Source of the DNA: Salinibacterium sp. dk2585
GTDB taxonomy: Bacteria > Actinomycetota > Actinomycetes > Actinomycetales > Microbacteriaceae
Assembly (NCBI RefSeq): GCF_008001035.1
Contig: NZ_CP042856.1
Span: forward strand, 1,488,001 to 1,552,000
Length of the DNA: 64,000 bases
Direction: 5' to 3'
Every line of letters begins with the position of its first letter. Position 1 is the stretch's first letter. Shown here piece by piece: positions 36,806 to 46,712 of this stretch. The translations under genes and the position numbers were made by a program. A model generated the notes under the pieces. That model was not told the origin of the DNA and searched no databases. It was given only the letters and a program-made list of their open reading frames with translations.

Positions 36806-38719
36806 TCAGTCCTGCCGCAGTGAACGGCGTTCCTGCTCGACTTGCACGAGCGCCCGCTGAATCTGCGCATGGCGCTCCGGCTCCGCAGTGGCATCCGTGC
36901 GCTGCAGCCGCCCCAACAACTCGGCCTTCTGGCGCAGGAGGTCACGATCGATCACGGAGGTCGCAATCCCCCGGCAGTAGACGCGCAGGTCGCGGCCGGA
37001 CTGCTCGGGCAGGGGGGCGATGGCCAGCTCCGTCACGAGCCGTCGGAACGGGGCTGGCACCTCCTCGAGCACCCTCTCCAGCCATGCCTGCTCCGTGAAG
37101 GAATCGCCCGCGGGGCCCATGCCCAGCGCGGCAGCGACCCCATCGCGCACGACGGAGAGCGACGGATGCGCGAAGGCCGCCTGGCTCACCCGGGACGCGA
37201 GATCGCGCCCCACCTCGAGCGGTGCCTGCAGGAGTGCCATGAGGGCGTCACGCTCGAGCCGGGTTGCCGGGTCGTTCGGCAGCTGCGAAATCGAAGGGCC
37301 AGCATCCGTCACCGGCTCGGCCGACTGCTGCGAGCCTGGAGCACGCTCGGGCGCGTCGCTCCCCTTCTGCTCCGACTGGGAGCGACGCTGGGCGGCCGCG
37401 ACCGCGCGACCAACCTCGTCGGGGTCCATGCCGAGCCAGCCCGCGAGCGTGCGAACGTAGCCGATGCTCAGGGCACGGTCACGGATGCCCGCGACGATCG
37501 GCGCTGCCGCCCGAAGGCCCGCAACTCGACCCTCGACCGTGTCGAGGTCGAAGCGGGCAAGCGTGCGCCGCACCATGAACTCAAACATGGGCTTCTTGCC
37601 CGCGATGAGCAGGCGCACAGCGTCGTCCCCGCGCTTGAGTCGAAGATCGCAAGGGTCGAGGCCCTCCGGCGCGACGGCGACATAGGTCTGCGCGGCGAAG
37701 CGCTGCTCCTCGGCGAAGGCACGACTGGCGGCCTTCTGGCCCGCCTCGTCCGGATCGAAGGTGAACACGACCTCGCCGAGCGCCGTCGAATCCGCCGTCT
37801 CGAAATCACCGAGCACGCGGCGCACCACCTTGATGTGGTCCACGCCGAACGCGGTGCCACAGGTGGCGACCGCCGTCGTGACGCCCGCGAGGTGGCAGGC
37901 CATGACGTCCGTATAGCCCTCGACCACCACAACCTGCTTGCCGCGGGAGATGTCACGCTTCGCAAGGTCGAGCCCATAGAGCACCTGCGACTTGTGATAG
38001 ATCGGCGTCTCGGGGGTGTTGAGATACTTGGGTCCCTGGTCGTCGTCCAGCAGCCGACGGGCGCCGAAGCCGAGGGTCTGCCCCGTGACATCCCGAATCG
38101 GCCACACCAGTCTGCCGCGGAACCGGTCGTAGGTGCTGCCCCGATCGTTCTTGCTGACGAGGCCGGAGGTCACGAGCTCGAGCTCCGTGAAGCCGAGACC
38201 CTTGAGATGCTTGCCGAGGGCGTCGAAGCTCTTCGGCGCGAAGCCGACCCCGAAGCGGGCCGCCGCCGCGGCGTCGAAACCGCGCTCGCCGAGGAAGCGC
38301 CTGGCAGGCTCAGCTTCCGGCGTTCCGAGCTGGGCGGTGAAGTACTCGGCCGCTGCCGTGTTGGCGGCGATCAAGCGGGCACGGTTGCCATGGTCCTTCG
38401 ACGCGGTGCCGCCATCCTCGTAGTGCAGCTCGAAGCCGATGCGCTGCGCCATGAGCTCGACAGCCTCGGAGAAGGAGACGTGGTCCATGCGCTGCAGAAA
38501 GGTGAAGATGTCGCCGTCCTCACCGCAGCCGAAGCAGTGATATCGACCCACCTGCGGGCGCACATGGAAGCTCGGGCTCCGCTCGTCGTGGAAGGGGCAG
38601 AGGCCCTTCAACGAGCCGACACCAGCGCCCTTGAGCGTCACATAGTCGCCCACGACATCCGCGATGTTGACCCTCGCCCGCACCTCATCGATGTCGCTAC
38701 GACGAATGAGACCGGCCAT
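36806..38719 (-). CDS. dnaG: DNA primase
   Basis: A 637-residue primase that makes RNA primers at replication forks. The CHC2 zinc finger is complete (Cys41, His44, Cys62, Cys65 in CPFHDERSPS and HCFGCGEDGD). The TOPRIM core is visible as VVVEGYTDVMA and FTFDPDEAGQKA. The C-terminal 200 residues are the helicase-interacting region. Length is normal for actinobacteria. It follows the dgt gene by 53 bp on the same strand, a common actinobacterial arrangement. Confidence 0.97.
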   Translation of the reverse strand: MAGLIRRSDIDEVRARVNIADVVGDYVTLKGAGVGSLKGLCPFHDERSPSFHVRPQVGRYHCFGCGEDGDIFTFLQRMDHVSFSEAVELMAQRIGFELHYEDGGTASKDHGNRARLIAANTAAAEYFTAQLGTPEAEPARRFLGERGFDAAAAARFGVGFAPKSFDALGKHLKGLGFTELELVTSGLVSKNDRGSTYDRFRGRLVWPIRDVTGQTLGFGARRLLDDDQGPKYLNTPETPIYHKSQVLYGLDLAKRDISRGKQVVVVEGYTDVMACHLAGVTTAVATCGTAFGVDHIKVVRRVLGDFETADSTALGEVVFTFDPDEAGQKAASRAFAEEQRFAAQTYVAVAPEGLDPCDLRLKRGDDAVRLLIAGKKPMFEFMVRRTLARFDLDTVEGRVAGLRAAAPIVAGIRDRALSIGYVRTLAGWLGMDPDEVGRAVAAAQRRSQSEQKGSDAPERAPGSQQSAEPVTDAGPSISQLPNDPATRLERDALMALLQAPLEVGRDLASRVSQAAFAHPSLSVVRDGVAAALGMGPAGDSFTEQAWLERVLEEVPAPFRRLVTELAIAPLPEQSGRDLRVYCRGIATSVIDRDLLRQKAELLGRLQRTDATAEPERHAQIQRALVQVEQERRSLRQD

Positions 38720-38772
38720 GTCGCAATCCTACTGAGCGCGTCACACCCACCGGCACGGGATGCGGCGGGCGG

Positions 38773-40050
38773 CTAGGAGCCGACGAGGCGGTCGTGCCAG
38801 CTCATGGCCGACTGATCGGTGAGGCTCGCCACCTGGTCGACAACGACGCGTTTGCGGGCCGCGTCATCGGACGCCGTGGCCCAGTCGGCAGCGAAGCCCG
38901 GGTCGAGCGCGCTCGGCCCCGAAGCGTAGAGCACATCGGCGACACTCGTGAGAATCTCCCGCTGCTCGGCGTAGATGGGTTGCCGCGTGTTCTTCGACAT
39001 CACGAAGGCCGCCACGATGCCCTTCAGCACGGCGATCTCCGCGCGGATCTCCCGCGGTACCACCACATCGGCACCGAAGCGGATGAGACTCTCCTGCGGG
39101 TAGGCATCGTGCGTTGCCTGCACCGCGCCCGCCGCGAAACGGCCAATCAGCTGGCTCGTCAGGTTCTTGAGCCGACTCTGCGCGAGGCGACTGCCGTCCC
39201 AGGAATCGATCCACACATCCAAGTTGTCGAGTCGGTCGAAGGCGTCGATGAGCTCATCGTGGCCAAGCTCACCGCCGATCCACTCGAACATCGAATCGAC
39301 GAGCTCGTCATGGTCGACCCTTGCGCCAAGCGCCCGCACGTCGATGTAACCACCGAAGATCGCATCCTCGAAATCGTGCACCGAATAGGCGATGTCGTCG
39401 GAGAGGTCCATGACCTGCGCCTCAATGCAGAGGCGACCATCGGGCGCGCCCTCCCGCAACCACTCGAAGGCGGCGACATCATCCTTGTAGAAACCGAATT
39501 TGGCCCGCCCGCTCGGATCTGCGACCGAGCGCGTGTCCGGCCAGGGATACTTGCAGCTCGCGTCGAGGCTCGCACGCGTGAGGTTCAGGCCGTAGGCCCG
39601 CCCGTCATCCCCGAAAACCTTCGGCTCGAGACGCGTCAGCAGGCGCAGCGTCTGCGCGTTGCCCTCGAAGCCCCCGATCTCGGACGCCCAGGCGTTGAGT
39701 GCGCGCTCGCCGTTGTGACCGAAGGGCGGATGCCCCAGGTCGTGAGCCAGGCAGGCAGTGTCCACGACATCCGGATTCAAGCCGAGCGCCGTCGCGAGCT
39801 CGCGCCCCACCTGTGCGACCTCGAGCGAGTGCGTCAGGCGGTTGCGAGCGAAATCGGCTCCCTGTGTCGGACTCAGCACCTGCGTCTTGGCGGCAAGGCG
39901 ACGGAGCGCGCTCGAGTGCAGCAGCCGGGCGCGATCGCGAGCGAAGTCGCTGCGGCGGGAGTAGTGCTCCTCGGGAAGGAATCGTGCGATGTCGTGCTCG
40001 CCGTAGCCCTGGGCCGCAAGCCCCGGCTCGACGGCACTCGTCTCAACCAC
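38773..40050 (-). CDS. dgt: Deoxyguanosinetriphosphate triphosphohydrolase-like HD protein
   Basis: A 425-residue HD-domain dNTPase, which cleaves dNTPs to nucleosides and triphosphate and so limits the dNTP pool. Metal ligands are in [17 protein letters not shown] and the HD pair in CLAHDLGHPPFGHNGERALN; a third region, LSDDIAYSVHDFEDA, is also family-typical. The start is one of two adjacent GTGs (40050 or 40053) that overlap the end of the dus gene by about 8-11 bases; the homologous region begins soon after (GYGEHDIARFLPEEH). The dus-dgt-dnaG order is typical of Microbacteriaceae and relatives. Confidence 0.94.
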   Translation of the reverse strand: MVETSAVEPGLAAQGYGEHDIARFLPEEHYSRRSDFARDRARLLHSSALRRLAAKTQVLSPTQGADFARNRLTHSLEVAQVGRELATALGLNPDVVDTACLAHDLGHPPFGHNGERALNAWASEIGGFEGNAQTLRLLTRLEPKVFGDDGRAYGLNLTRASLDASCKYPWPDTRSVADPSGRAKFGFYKDDVAAFEWLREGAPDGRLCIEAQVMDLSDDIAYSVHDFEDAIFGGYIDVRALGARVDHDELVDSMFEWIGGELGHDELIDAFDRLDNLDVWIDSWDGSRLAQSRLKNLTSQLIGRFAAGAVQATHDAYPQESLIRFGADVVVPREIRAEIAVLKGIVAAFVMSKNTRQPIYAEQREILTSVADVLYASGPSALDPGFAADWATASDDAARKRVVVDQVASLTDQSAMSWHDRLVGS

Positions 40051-41230
40051 CACTGGAATCCAGTTCAGCCCCGGCGACCTCGCACGCGGCGGCCTCGTCA
40101 AGCTCGCGACTGTCGAGCCAACCCTGCGGAAGCGCGGGACGCTTCGGGGTGCCGGCGCGACCGCGCGGACCCTCGGCGCCCTCCCCCGGGTACGGCGTGC
40201 TCCAGTCGAGCTCGCCAAGGATGTCGTCCATCTGGGCGAAACTCTCGACCGTGGCCAGGCGGGTGCGAATGTCTCCGCCCACCGGGTACCCCTTGAAGTA
40301 CCAGGACATGTGCTTGCGGATGTCGCGGCAAGCCCACTCCTCGCTGCCGAAAAACTCGCCCAGCAACTCGGCATGGCGGCGCACCGTCTGCGCCACAACA
40401 CCCAGGCCGGGACGCGCAACATCACGCTGGCCATTGAACGCCGCCACCAGGTCGCCGAACAGCCACGGGCGTCCGAGGCATCCGCGACCGACGACAACTC
40501 CATCGCATCCGGTCTGCTCGACCATGCGCACCGCGTCGTCGCCCGACCAGATGTCACCGTTGCCGAGCACGGGCACGCTCGTCACAACCTGCTTCAGCTT
40601 CTCGATCGCCGACCAGTCAGCGTGACCGCTGTAGAACTCGGCAGCCGTGCGAGCGTGCAGGGCGACGGCGGCAACCCCGGCATCCTCGGCGATGCGGCCC
40701 GCCTCGAGATAGGTGAGGTGATCGGCGTCGATGCCCTTGCGCATCTTGATCGTCAACGGGACGTCGCCCGCCGCCGTGACCGCGCCCGACACGATGTCGC
40801 GGAACAGGCCAGTCTTCCACGGGAGCGCGGACCCGCCGCCCTTGCGGGTCACCTTGGGCACCGGGCATCCGAAGTTCAGATCGATGTGGTCTGCCCGGTC
40901 TTCAGCGACCAGCATCGTTACCGCCTCAGACACCGTCTTCGGGTCGACGCCATAGAGCTGGATGCTGCGGGGCGTCTCAGACTCGTGGTGGGTGATCAAC
41001 CGCATGCTTGCGGGCGTGCGCTCCACCAGGGCGCGGCTCGTGATCATCTCGCTCACATACAGCCCGGCGCCGAACTCGCGGCACAGCCTGCGGAACGCCG
41101 TGTTCGTGATGCCCGCCATGGGCGCCAACACGACAGGAACATCGAGCTCCAGGCGACCGATGCGCAGCGGCGCGCGACCGGCCGCAGCGGCGTCAGCCGG
41201 GCGGGAAACGGTAGCGTCGAGAACAGTCAC
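40043..41230 (-). CDS. dusB: tRNA-dihydrouridine synthase
   Basis: A 395-residue flavoenzyme that reduces uridines in the tRNA D-loop. The FMN-barrel start is VPVVLAPMAGITNTAFRRL; the catalytic Cys is in IDLNFGCPVPKVTRKGGGSA; VPVLGNGDIWSGDDA and GVVVGRGCLGRPW follow as in DusB. I chose the GTG at 41230, with GGGAG about 9 bases upstream; the upstream frame is unlike a protein. The 3' end overlaps the start of dgt. The specific position it modifies is not decided by sequence. Confidence 0.93.
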   Translation of the reverse strand: MTVLDATVSRPADAAAAGRAPLRIGRLELDVPVVLAPMAGITNTAFRRLCREFGAGLYVSEMITSRALVERTPASMRLITHHESETPRSIQLYGVDPKTVSEAVTMLVAEDRADHIDLNFGCPVPKVTRKGGGSALPWKTGLFRDIVSGAVTAAGDVPLTIKMRKGIDADHLTYLEAGRIAEDAGVAAVALHARTAAEFYSGHADWSAIEKLKQVVTSVPVLGNGDIWSGDDAVRMVEQTGCDGVVVGRGCLGRPWLFGDLVAAFNGQRDVARPGLGVVAQTVRRHAELLGEFFGSEEWACRDIRKHMSWYFKGYPVGGDIRTRLATVESFAQMDDILGELDWSTPYPGEGAEGPRGRAGTPKRPALPQGWLDSRELDEAAACEVAGAELDSSGG

Positions 41231-41262
41231 TCCCCGATTCTCCCAGAAAGCAGCGCGAGAGC

Positions 41263-41739
41263 ATGACAGCACTCACAGGAAGGGCGCGCGTGGCCGCCGC
41301 CGCCGAGCAGCTCGGCCTCGACGTGGAGTTCGTCGAGCGAGGGCCCGCAACGAGCCTGGCCGAGGCCGCGGCATCCCTCGGTGTCGACCCCTCGTACGTG
41401 GTGAAAAGCCTCGTCGTGAAACGGAAGGACGGCACCTTCGCCTTCGCCCTCGTGCCAGGCGACCGGCAGATCTCGTGGGCCAAGCTTCGGGCCGTCGTCG
41501 GGGTCAACAAGCTCTCCCTCCCCGACGCGCAACTCGCCTATGAGGCGACCGGCTACGAACGAGGCACCATCACGCCGCTCGGCAGCACGGCCCCGTGGCC
41601 CGTCTACGCAGACGAACGGATGCTCGGCAAACGAGTCTCGCTCGGAGGCGGAGAACACGGGGTCACGCTGTTCGTCGACGCCGACGCGCTCGTCGCGGCC
41701 CTCGGCGCCACCGTCACCGACATCACAGACCCGGCCTAG
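41263..41739 (+). CDS. ybaK: YbaK/EbsC-type aminoacyl-tRNA deacylase
   Basis: A 158-residue trans-editing protein that hydrolyses misacylated tRNA (Cys-tRNA-Pro in the best known members). The family blocks are DPSYVVKSLVVK, with the Lys of the active site, FALVPGDRQISWAKL and YERGTITPLGS, then the C-terminal VSLGGGEHG. Length is as expected. It is divergent from dus (33 bp between the starts) and convergent with the DsbA-family gene. Confidence 0.9.
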   Translation: MTALTGRARVAAAAEQLGLDVEFVERGPATSLAEAAASLGVDPSYVVKSLVVKRKDGTFAFALVPGDRQISWAKLRAVVGVNKLSLPDAQLAYEATGYERGTITPLGSTAPWPVYADERMLGKRVSLGGGEHGVTLFVDADALVAALGATVTDITDPA

Positions 41740-41835
41740 GACCGTCCTCTTCCTCCAGCTTCGGGATGACGCATGCGTCCCCTTCGCACGCGAACGCCTG
41801 CGGGTCGCCAAGCACTGTCAGCTTCTGCGCATCCG

Positions 41836-42483
41836 TCACGCCGCCGCCTCCTCGCGCACCCGGCGCAGCACCTGCTCGAAAGTTGACGCCTCCTGGGCGC
41901 CGGACACGCCGTACTTGCCCTCGAAGACGAAGAACGGCACGCCCTGGATGCCATAGGCGGCGGCCTGCGCGACATCCGCCTTCACGGCCGGTGTGAACTC
42001 GCCTGACTCCAGCACTCGCACGACCTCATCGCGATCGAACCCGAGCTCGGCGGCGATATCAGCGAGCGACTCGACACGGCCGACATGCTCGCCCTTCACG
42101 AAGTAGGCCTCGAGCAACCGCTCCTTGAGCTCCGCCTGTCGGCCCTTCGACTTGGCGTAGTGAAGCAGCTCGTGCGCCTTCACCGTGTTGGTCTGGTGCA
42201 CGCGATCGAAGTCGTAGTCGAGGCCGACGCTGCTCGCCACCGCCGTCACCTGCCGAAGCATGCCGTGTGTCTGCTCCACCGAGAGACCCTTACGCTGCGA
42301 CAGGTATTCGGCCGGAGTGCCGTCGTAATCCACCGGGGTATCGGGAGACAGCTCGAAAGAGTGGTATTCGATCTCGACCTCGCCGTCGAACTGCTCAAGC
42401 GCCTGCTCGAAACGGCGCTTGCCGATGTAGCACCACGGGCACTGGATGTCGGACCACACATCGACCTTGATTGCGTTACTCAT
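41836..42483 (-). CDS. DsbA-family oxidoreductase (FrnE-like)
   Basis: A 215-residue thioredoxin-fold protein with an inserted helical domain. The redox motif is CPWC (Cys15-Cys18) in WSDIQCPWCYIGKRRFE, and the C-terminal GIQGVPFFVFEGKYGVSGAQ supplies the cis-proline loop. There is no signal peptide, so it acts in the cytoplasm, as for the FrnE/polyketide-type dithiol-disulphide isomerases. It is alone on its strand, separated by about 130 bp from the next gene's end. Confidence 0.92.
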   Translation of the reverse strand: MSNAIKVDVWSDIQCPWCYIGKRRFEQALEQFDGEVEIEYHSFELSPDTPVDYDGTPAEYLSQRKGLSVEQTHGMLRQVTAVASSVGLDYDFDRVHQTNTVKAHELLHYAKSKGRQAELKERLLEAYFVKGEHVGRVESLADIAAELGFDRDEVVRVLESGEFTPAVKADVAQAAAYGIQGVPFFVFEGKYGVSGAQEASTFEQVLRRVREEAAA

Positions 42484-42601
42484 GCTGGGCGCAACCAGTG
42501 CCGCGGCAACCGTATTCCCGTGCTGCGGCGACCACCTGCCCGCCGGACGCGCCCCACAGTTCGCCGGCCGCCCGCGGTTCGCCCGCCTTCCCGGCTCCCC
42601 T

Positions 42602-42708
42602 TTCGGAAATTCAGGAACCTCGCGCTAACGTCGGCCGTTCGCCTCTCAGACACGGCGGAGCTGCAGGCCCTGCGCTGCACGCGTCTCCGCAGCTTCCTGA
42701 GTTTCCGA
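42602..42708. repeat. Inverted-repeat element 1 (overlaps the 3' end of the AbiEi/DUF559 gene)
   Basis: TTCGGAAATTCAGGAA (42602-42617) and TTCCTGAGTTTCCGAA (42693-42708) are reverse complements except for one base, with about 75 bp between. The element covers the last part of the gene at 42611-43576, so roughly its last 33 residues are repeat-derived. A similar element lies at 43705-43789. Confidence 0.8.
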
Positions 42709-43576
42709 AGGTGGCGCGGAGAGCGAGGGCTGCGCGGACCGCGGCCACCGCGAGCGGCCAGTTGTGAAAGACGACCTTCGCGGGCAGGCGGACTGGGATT
42801 AATCCCTCGCGGAGTATCTGGATGTCCTTGAGGCGATCGGCGAGGAAGCGATCCCAGTGGAACTCCTCGCCGTCGGTCTCGAGACCGACGGCGCCGTCGA
42901 TGACAAGATCCACGCGTTCCGCCGTGCGCAGCGCGGCCTGCGATGAAACGTGGTGGCCCAAAAGACGGAGGCGCGTGCGGGACAGGCTTTCTGGCAGACT
43001 CTCGCACGCCGGGTCCACCCAGTCGCGCAGGTAGCGGTAGCGCTCCGGCAACCTCGCCAGCATGCGGTCGAGGTCGCTCAGCTCGATTCGGCGCGTGTGC
43101 AGCGCCCAGTCGAGAGCCGCGACGGCCGTCACGGCATCCTCGTCCGAGATGACGCGTACGAGGGCATCCTGGAGGCCGACCGCGGTGGCAGACCCCGCGT
43201 CGCGGATATTGGCGTCGTCCCAGTGCACCATCACGCCGTGCTTGTACCGTGCCGTCAGCGCGACGCGGCGATTCCGCGGCGACCGCAACCGTGCCGCGTT
43301 ACGGGGAACCGACACATGGAGGGGCCCGTTGCGTTCCAGGACCCACCCGTCGGCCGCTCTGATAGCGGAGAGACCAGTCAACCGTCCCCCGATCCGCACT
43401 GCCATGAACTCTGGGGCTCGATGATCAGCGGTCGAGTACCAGCCGTTGCGGGCACGCCGCACTGCGCCCAAACGGATTGCTGAGGTCAGGGAGGCATCCG
43501 TCGCACCGAGACGCACGAGCTGCTGCTTCTGGGCGAAGCCACCCAGGTCCGACACCCACTTCGCGATAATCGACAT
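42611..43576 (-). CDS. AbiEi-antitoxin-like winged helix protein with a DUF559 (Vsr-like) nuclease domain
   Basis: A 321-residue protein. Residues 1-60 resemble the AbiEi antitoxin winged-helix domain (GGFAQKQQLVRLGATDASLT, then GAVRRARNGWYST). Residues about 195-285 form a DUF559-type fold related to very-short-patch repair endonucleases, with RTAERVDLVIDGAVGLETDG, FHWDRFLADRLKDI and LREGLIPVRLP; the Asp and Glu-x-Asp pattern of a PD-(D/E)XK site is kept. The last 35 residues (from about ALRATFGNSGS) are encoded in an inverted-repeat element and do not belong to the fold. A second element lies about 130 bp upstream of the start. No toxin partner gene is adjacent. Such proteins are widespread in actinobacteria; function unproven. 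Confidence 0.8.
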   Translation of the reverse strand: MSIIAKWVSDLGGFAQKQQLVRLGATDASLTSAIRLGAVRRARNGWYSTADHRAPEFMAVRIGGRLTGLSAIRAADGWVLERNGPLHVSVPRNAARLRSPRNRRVALTARYKHGVMVHWDDANIRDAGSATAVGLQDALVRVISDEDAVTAVAALDWALHTRRIELSDLDRMLARLPERYRYLRDWVDPACESLPESLSRTRLRLLGHHVSSQAALRTAERVDLVIDGAVGLETDGEEFHWDRFLADRLKDIQILREGLIPVRLPAKVVFHNWPLAVAAVRAALALRATFGNSGSCGDACSAGPAAPPCLRGERPTLARGS

Positions 43577-43704
43577 CGCACGATCCTGCGGAACCCTGGC
43601 GGTGCGGGGCGCCCCACGCCTGCTGTCCGTGGATCCCGATCTGCCGGGCTGATTGTGGAGGGCTCGAGCCTCTGAACCGAGGGGTGCCCATGTCGGTCCT
43701 GCGC

Positions 43705-43789
43705 TCCGGAAACTCAGGAAGCCTGCGCGTGATTCCGCGAGTTCGGCTGTGAAAGAGACCCTGGTGAGGCGGAGTTCCTGAGTTTCCGA
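43705..43789. repeat. Inverted-repeat element 2
   Basis: TCCGGAAACTCAGGAA (43705-43720) and TTCCTGAGTTTCCGA (43775-43789) are inverted copies of the same 15-base core found in element 1, with 54 bp between. RNA or single-stranded DNA from here could fold into a long hairpin. Confidence 0.8.
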
Positions 43790-43857
43790 CGGGTGCTGAG
43801 GATGGCCGGGCGGCGGCTGGAGGCCTCGGGCGACATGCGTCGACGGCGGCCGACAGC

Positions 43858-43905
43858 GTGACGGCGTGACGGCGTGACGGCGTGACGGCGTGACGGCGTG
43901 ACGGC
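43858..43905. repeat. Six-copy 8-bp tandem repeat
   Basis: Six perfect direct copies of GTGACGGC (48 bp), followed after 5 bases by another GTGACGGC. The array is in non-coding DNA. Copy number of such short units often varies between strains. Confidence 0.9.
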
Positions 43906-44077
43906 GAACGGTGACGGCCGCGGGCCATGCTCGGCACCGGCGGGAGGCGGCGGGCGCGACGGCGGCGGACGGTGACGGCCGTCGCCGCTGGTGCGGGGAC
44001 GGCCGTCAGGGCGCCACGCGCGCCTGCCCTTGCTGGCGCTGCACTAGGCGCAGCGGGCGCGAGGGTGCCGGGTGAGA

Positions 44078-45463
<1,386 letters not shown>

Positions 45464-45567
45464 GGTGTAACTCCAAGGGTCAGCCACGCTGGATGCGCGG
45501 TCGAAGGGGGTGCGGTGCATGCGCGATGCGCGACACCCAGCCTACTTGCCGGGACGATGCACGCGAG

Positions 45568-46635
45568 TCAGCGCACGAGTGCGCGTGCCACGGCCTCGAC
45601 ATCGCTCTCGTCATTCCAGAGGTGGAACGCCGTCCTGAGGCGGCCGGCACGCCCAGACGCTTTGATTCCGGCGGCCGTGAGGCGGCCGAGCGCGTCGCCA
45701 CCGGCATCCGGCCAGGTCACGATCGCCTGGTGCTGCTGCGGGATGCCGAGCGCGTCGCAGAGCAGGTCGCCAAGGCCCGAGGTCCTGGCCCAGACTTCGG
45801 CGATGTCGAGTTCTGCGAACATCCCGATGACCGGCTCCGCCCCGGGCCAGCAGGGCCACGCTGGCGAGACGTCGAAGCGCCTGGCATCGGCCGCGAGCTC
45901 CATGCCCGGCCCGTAGATGGACTGCCAGATGTGCTCACCGGCATACCAGCCAGCGTGCACAGGAGTCAGCTGCTCCGCGAAGGCCTCGGAGACGGTGAGG
46001 AAGCCGACGCCGCGCGGCGCGCACAGCCACTTGTATGCGTGGCAGACCGTTGCGTCGTAGAGCGACGCGTCAAAGGGATGCACTCCCGCCGCCTGCGTTG
46101 CGTCACACAGTGTGCGGCATCCGTGCGCGGCCGCTGCCGCTCGCACCGCGGCCGCTTCGGCCACGCGCCCATTGGAGGACTGCACGAGCGAGAAGACGAC
46201 GAGCCATGTGGCATCCGTGATGCTGGCGGCCAGGTCATCGAGCGGCACGGAACGCACCGTGATGTCGGCGCGTTGGAGGAACGGGAAGACGATCGAGGTG
46301 AAGTCGCCCTCGACGCACAGGACCTCGGCGCCTGCGGGCACGGCGGCTGCGATCACGCTCGTCATGACGGAGGTCTGGGACCCGATTGCGACCCTCTCGA
46401 CGCCGACATTGACGAGCCGCGCGAAGTGTGCGCGAGTCGCCTCGACGACCTCCTCGTAGCCCATCGGGTCGCGCTTAGCGGCACGCCACGCTGAGAGATC
46501 TGCGCGCATCGCAGCCACCGTGGCGTCGATCGGCAGGCCGATCGAAGCGGCGGCAAGGTAGCCCCGTGCGGCGGATGCATCGAAGCGGTCGATCGCGGCG
46601 CGAAGGGGTGCACTGGGCGTGGGGAGGGATGCCAT
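45568..46635 (-). CDS. Class V aminotransferase-fold PLP enzyme
   Basis: A 355-residue cysteine desulfurase/kynureninase-like fold-type I enzyme. The PLP lysine is in CHAYKWLCAPRGVGFL, and the cofactor aspartate in CDATQAAGVHPFD. The SSNG and YAGEHIWQS blocks resemble aminotransferase V proteins of unassigned substrate; there is no catalytic cysteine loop of desulfurases. It lies downstream of the NAD gene cluster on the same strand, 77 bp from the cysteine desulfurase, but a link to NAD synthesis is not shown (kynureninase activity cannot be excluded but is not supported). Confidence 0.82.
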   Translation of the reverse strand: MASLPTPSAPLRAAIDRFDASAARGYLAAASIGLPIDATVAAMRADLSAWRAAKRDPMGYEEVVEATRAHFARLVNVGVERVAIGSQTSVMTSVIAAAVPAGAEVLCVEGDFTSIVFPFLQRADITVRSVPLDDLAASITDATWLVVFSLVQSSNGRVAEAAAVRAAAAAHGCRTLCDATQAAGVHPFDASLYDATVCHAYKWLCAPRGVGFLTVSEAFAEQLTPVHAGWYAGEHIWQSIYGPGMELAADARRFDVSPAWPCWPGAEPVIGMFAELDIAEVWARTSGLGDLLCDALGIPQQHQAIVTWPDAGGDALGRLTAAGIKASGRAGRLRTAFHLWNDESDVEAVARALVR

Positions 46636-46712
46636 GGGTCCATCCTGCCGCGCGCGTGCAGCACGAATCGTGCGAAGTTGGCGAGCCGATGCAACGGTCT
46701 TGCGCGCGACGT

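Larger units (their letters stand above)
43577..44077. other. 500-bp gene-free stretch between the AbiEi/DUF559 gene and glyS
   Basis: No supported gene. It contains inverted-repeat element 2 (43705-43789), a six-fold 8-bp tandem repeat (43858-43905), GC-rich low-complexity sequence with further scattered GTGACGGC and GACGGCC motifs (43906-44010), and a small hairpin CGCTGC/GCAGCG just downstream of glyS. The left part holds the promoter of the AbiEi/DUF559 gene. Confidence 0.6.

Noticed and set aside
36842-38776. A 644-codon plus-strand frame over dnaG, and similar long frames opposite glyS, aceE and leuA
   Set aside because: All lie wholly opposite well-supported genes, lack domains, and are rich in Arg, Ala, Gly and His as typical shadow translations.
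43858-43905. CRISPR array
   Set aside because: The units are 8 bp and contiguous, with no spacers and no cas genes nearby.
44000-44060. Hairpin CGCTGC/GCAGCG as glyS terminator
   Set aside because: The stem is only six base pairs with no T-run on the glyS side, too weak to call.
45464-45567. T-box riboswitch before glyS
   Set aside because: The upstream gap is only about 100 bp and shows none of the T-box landmarks.
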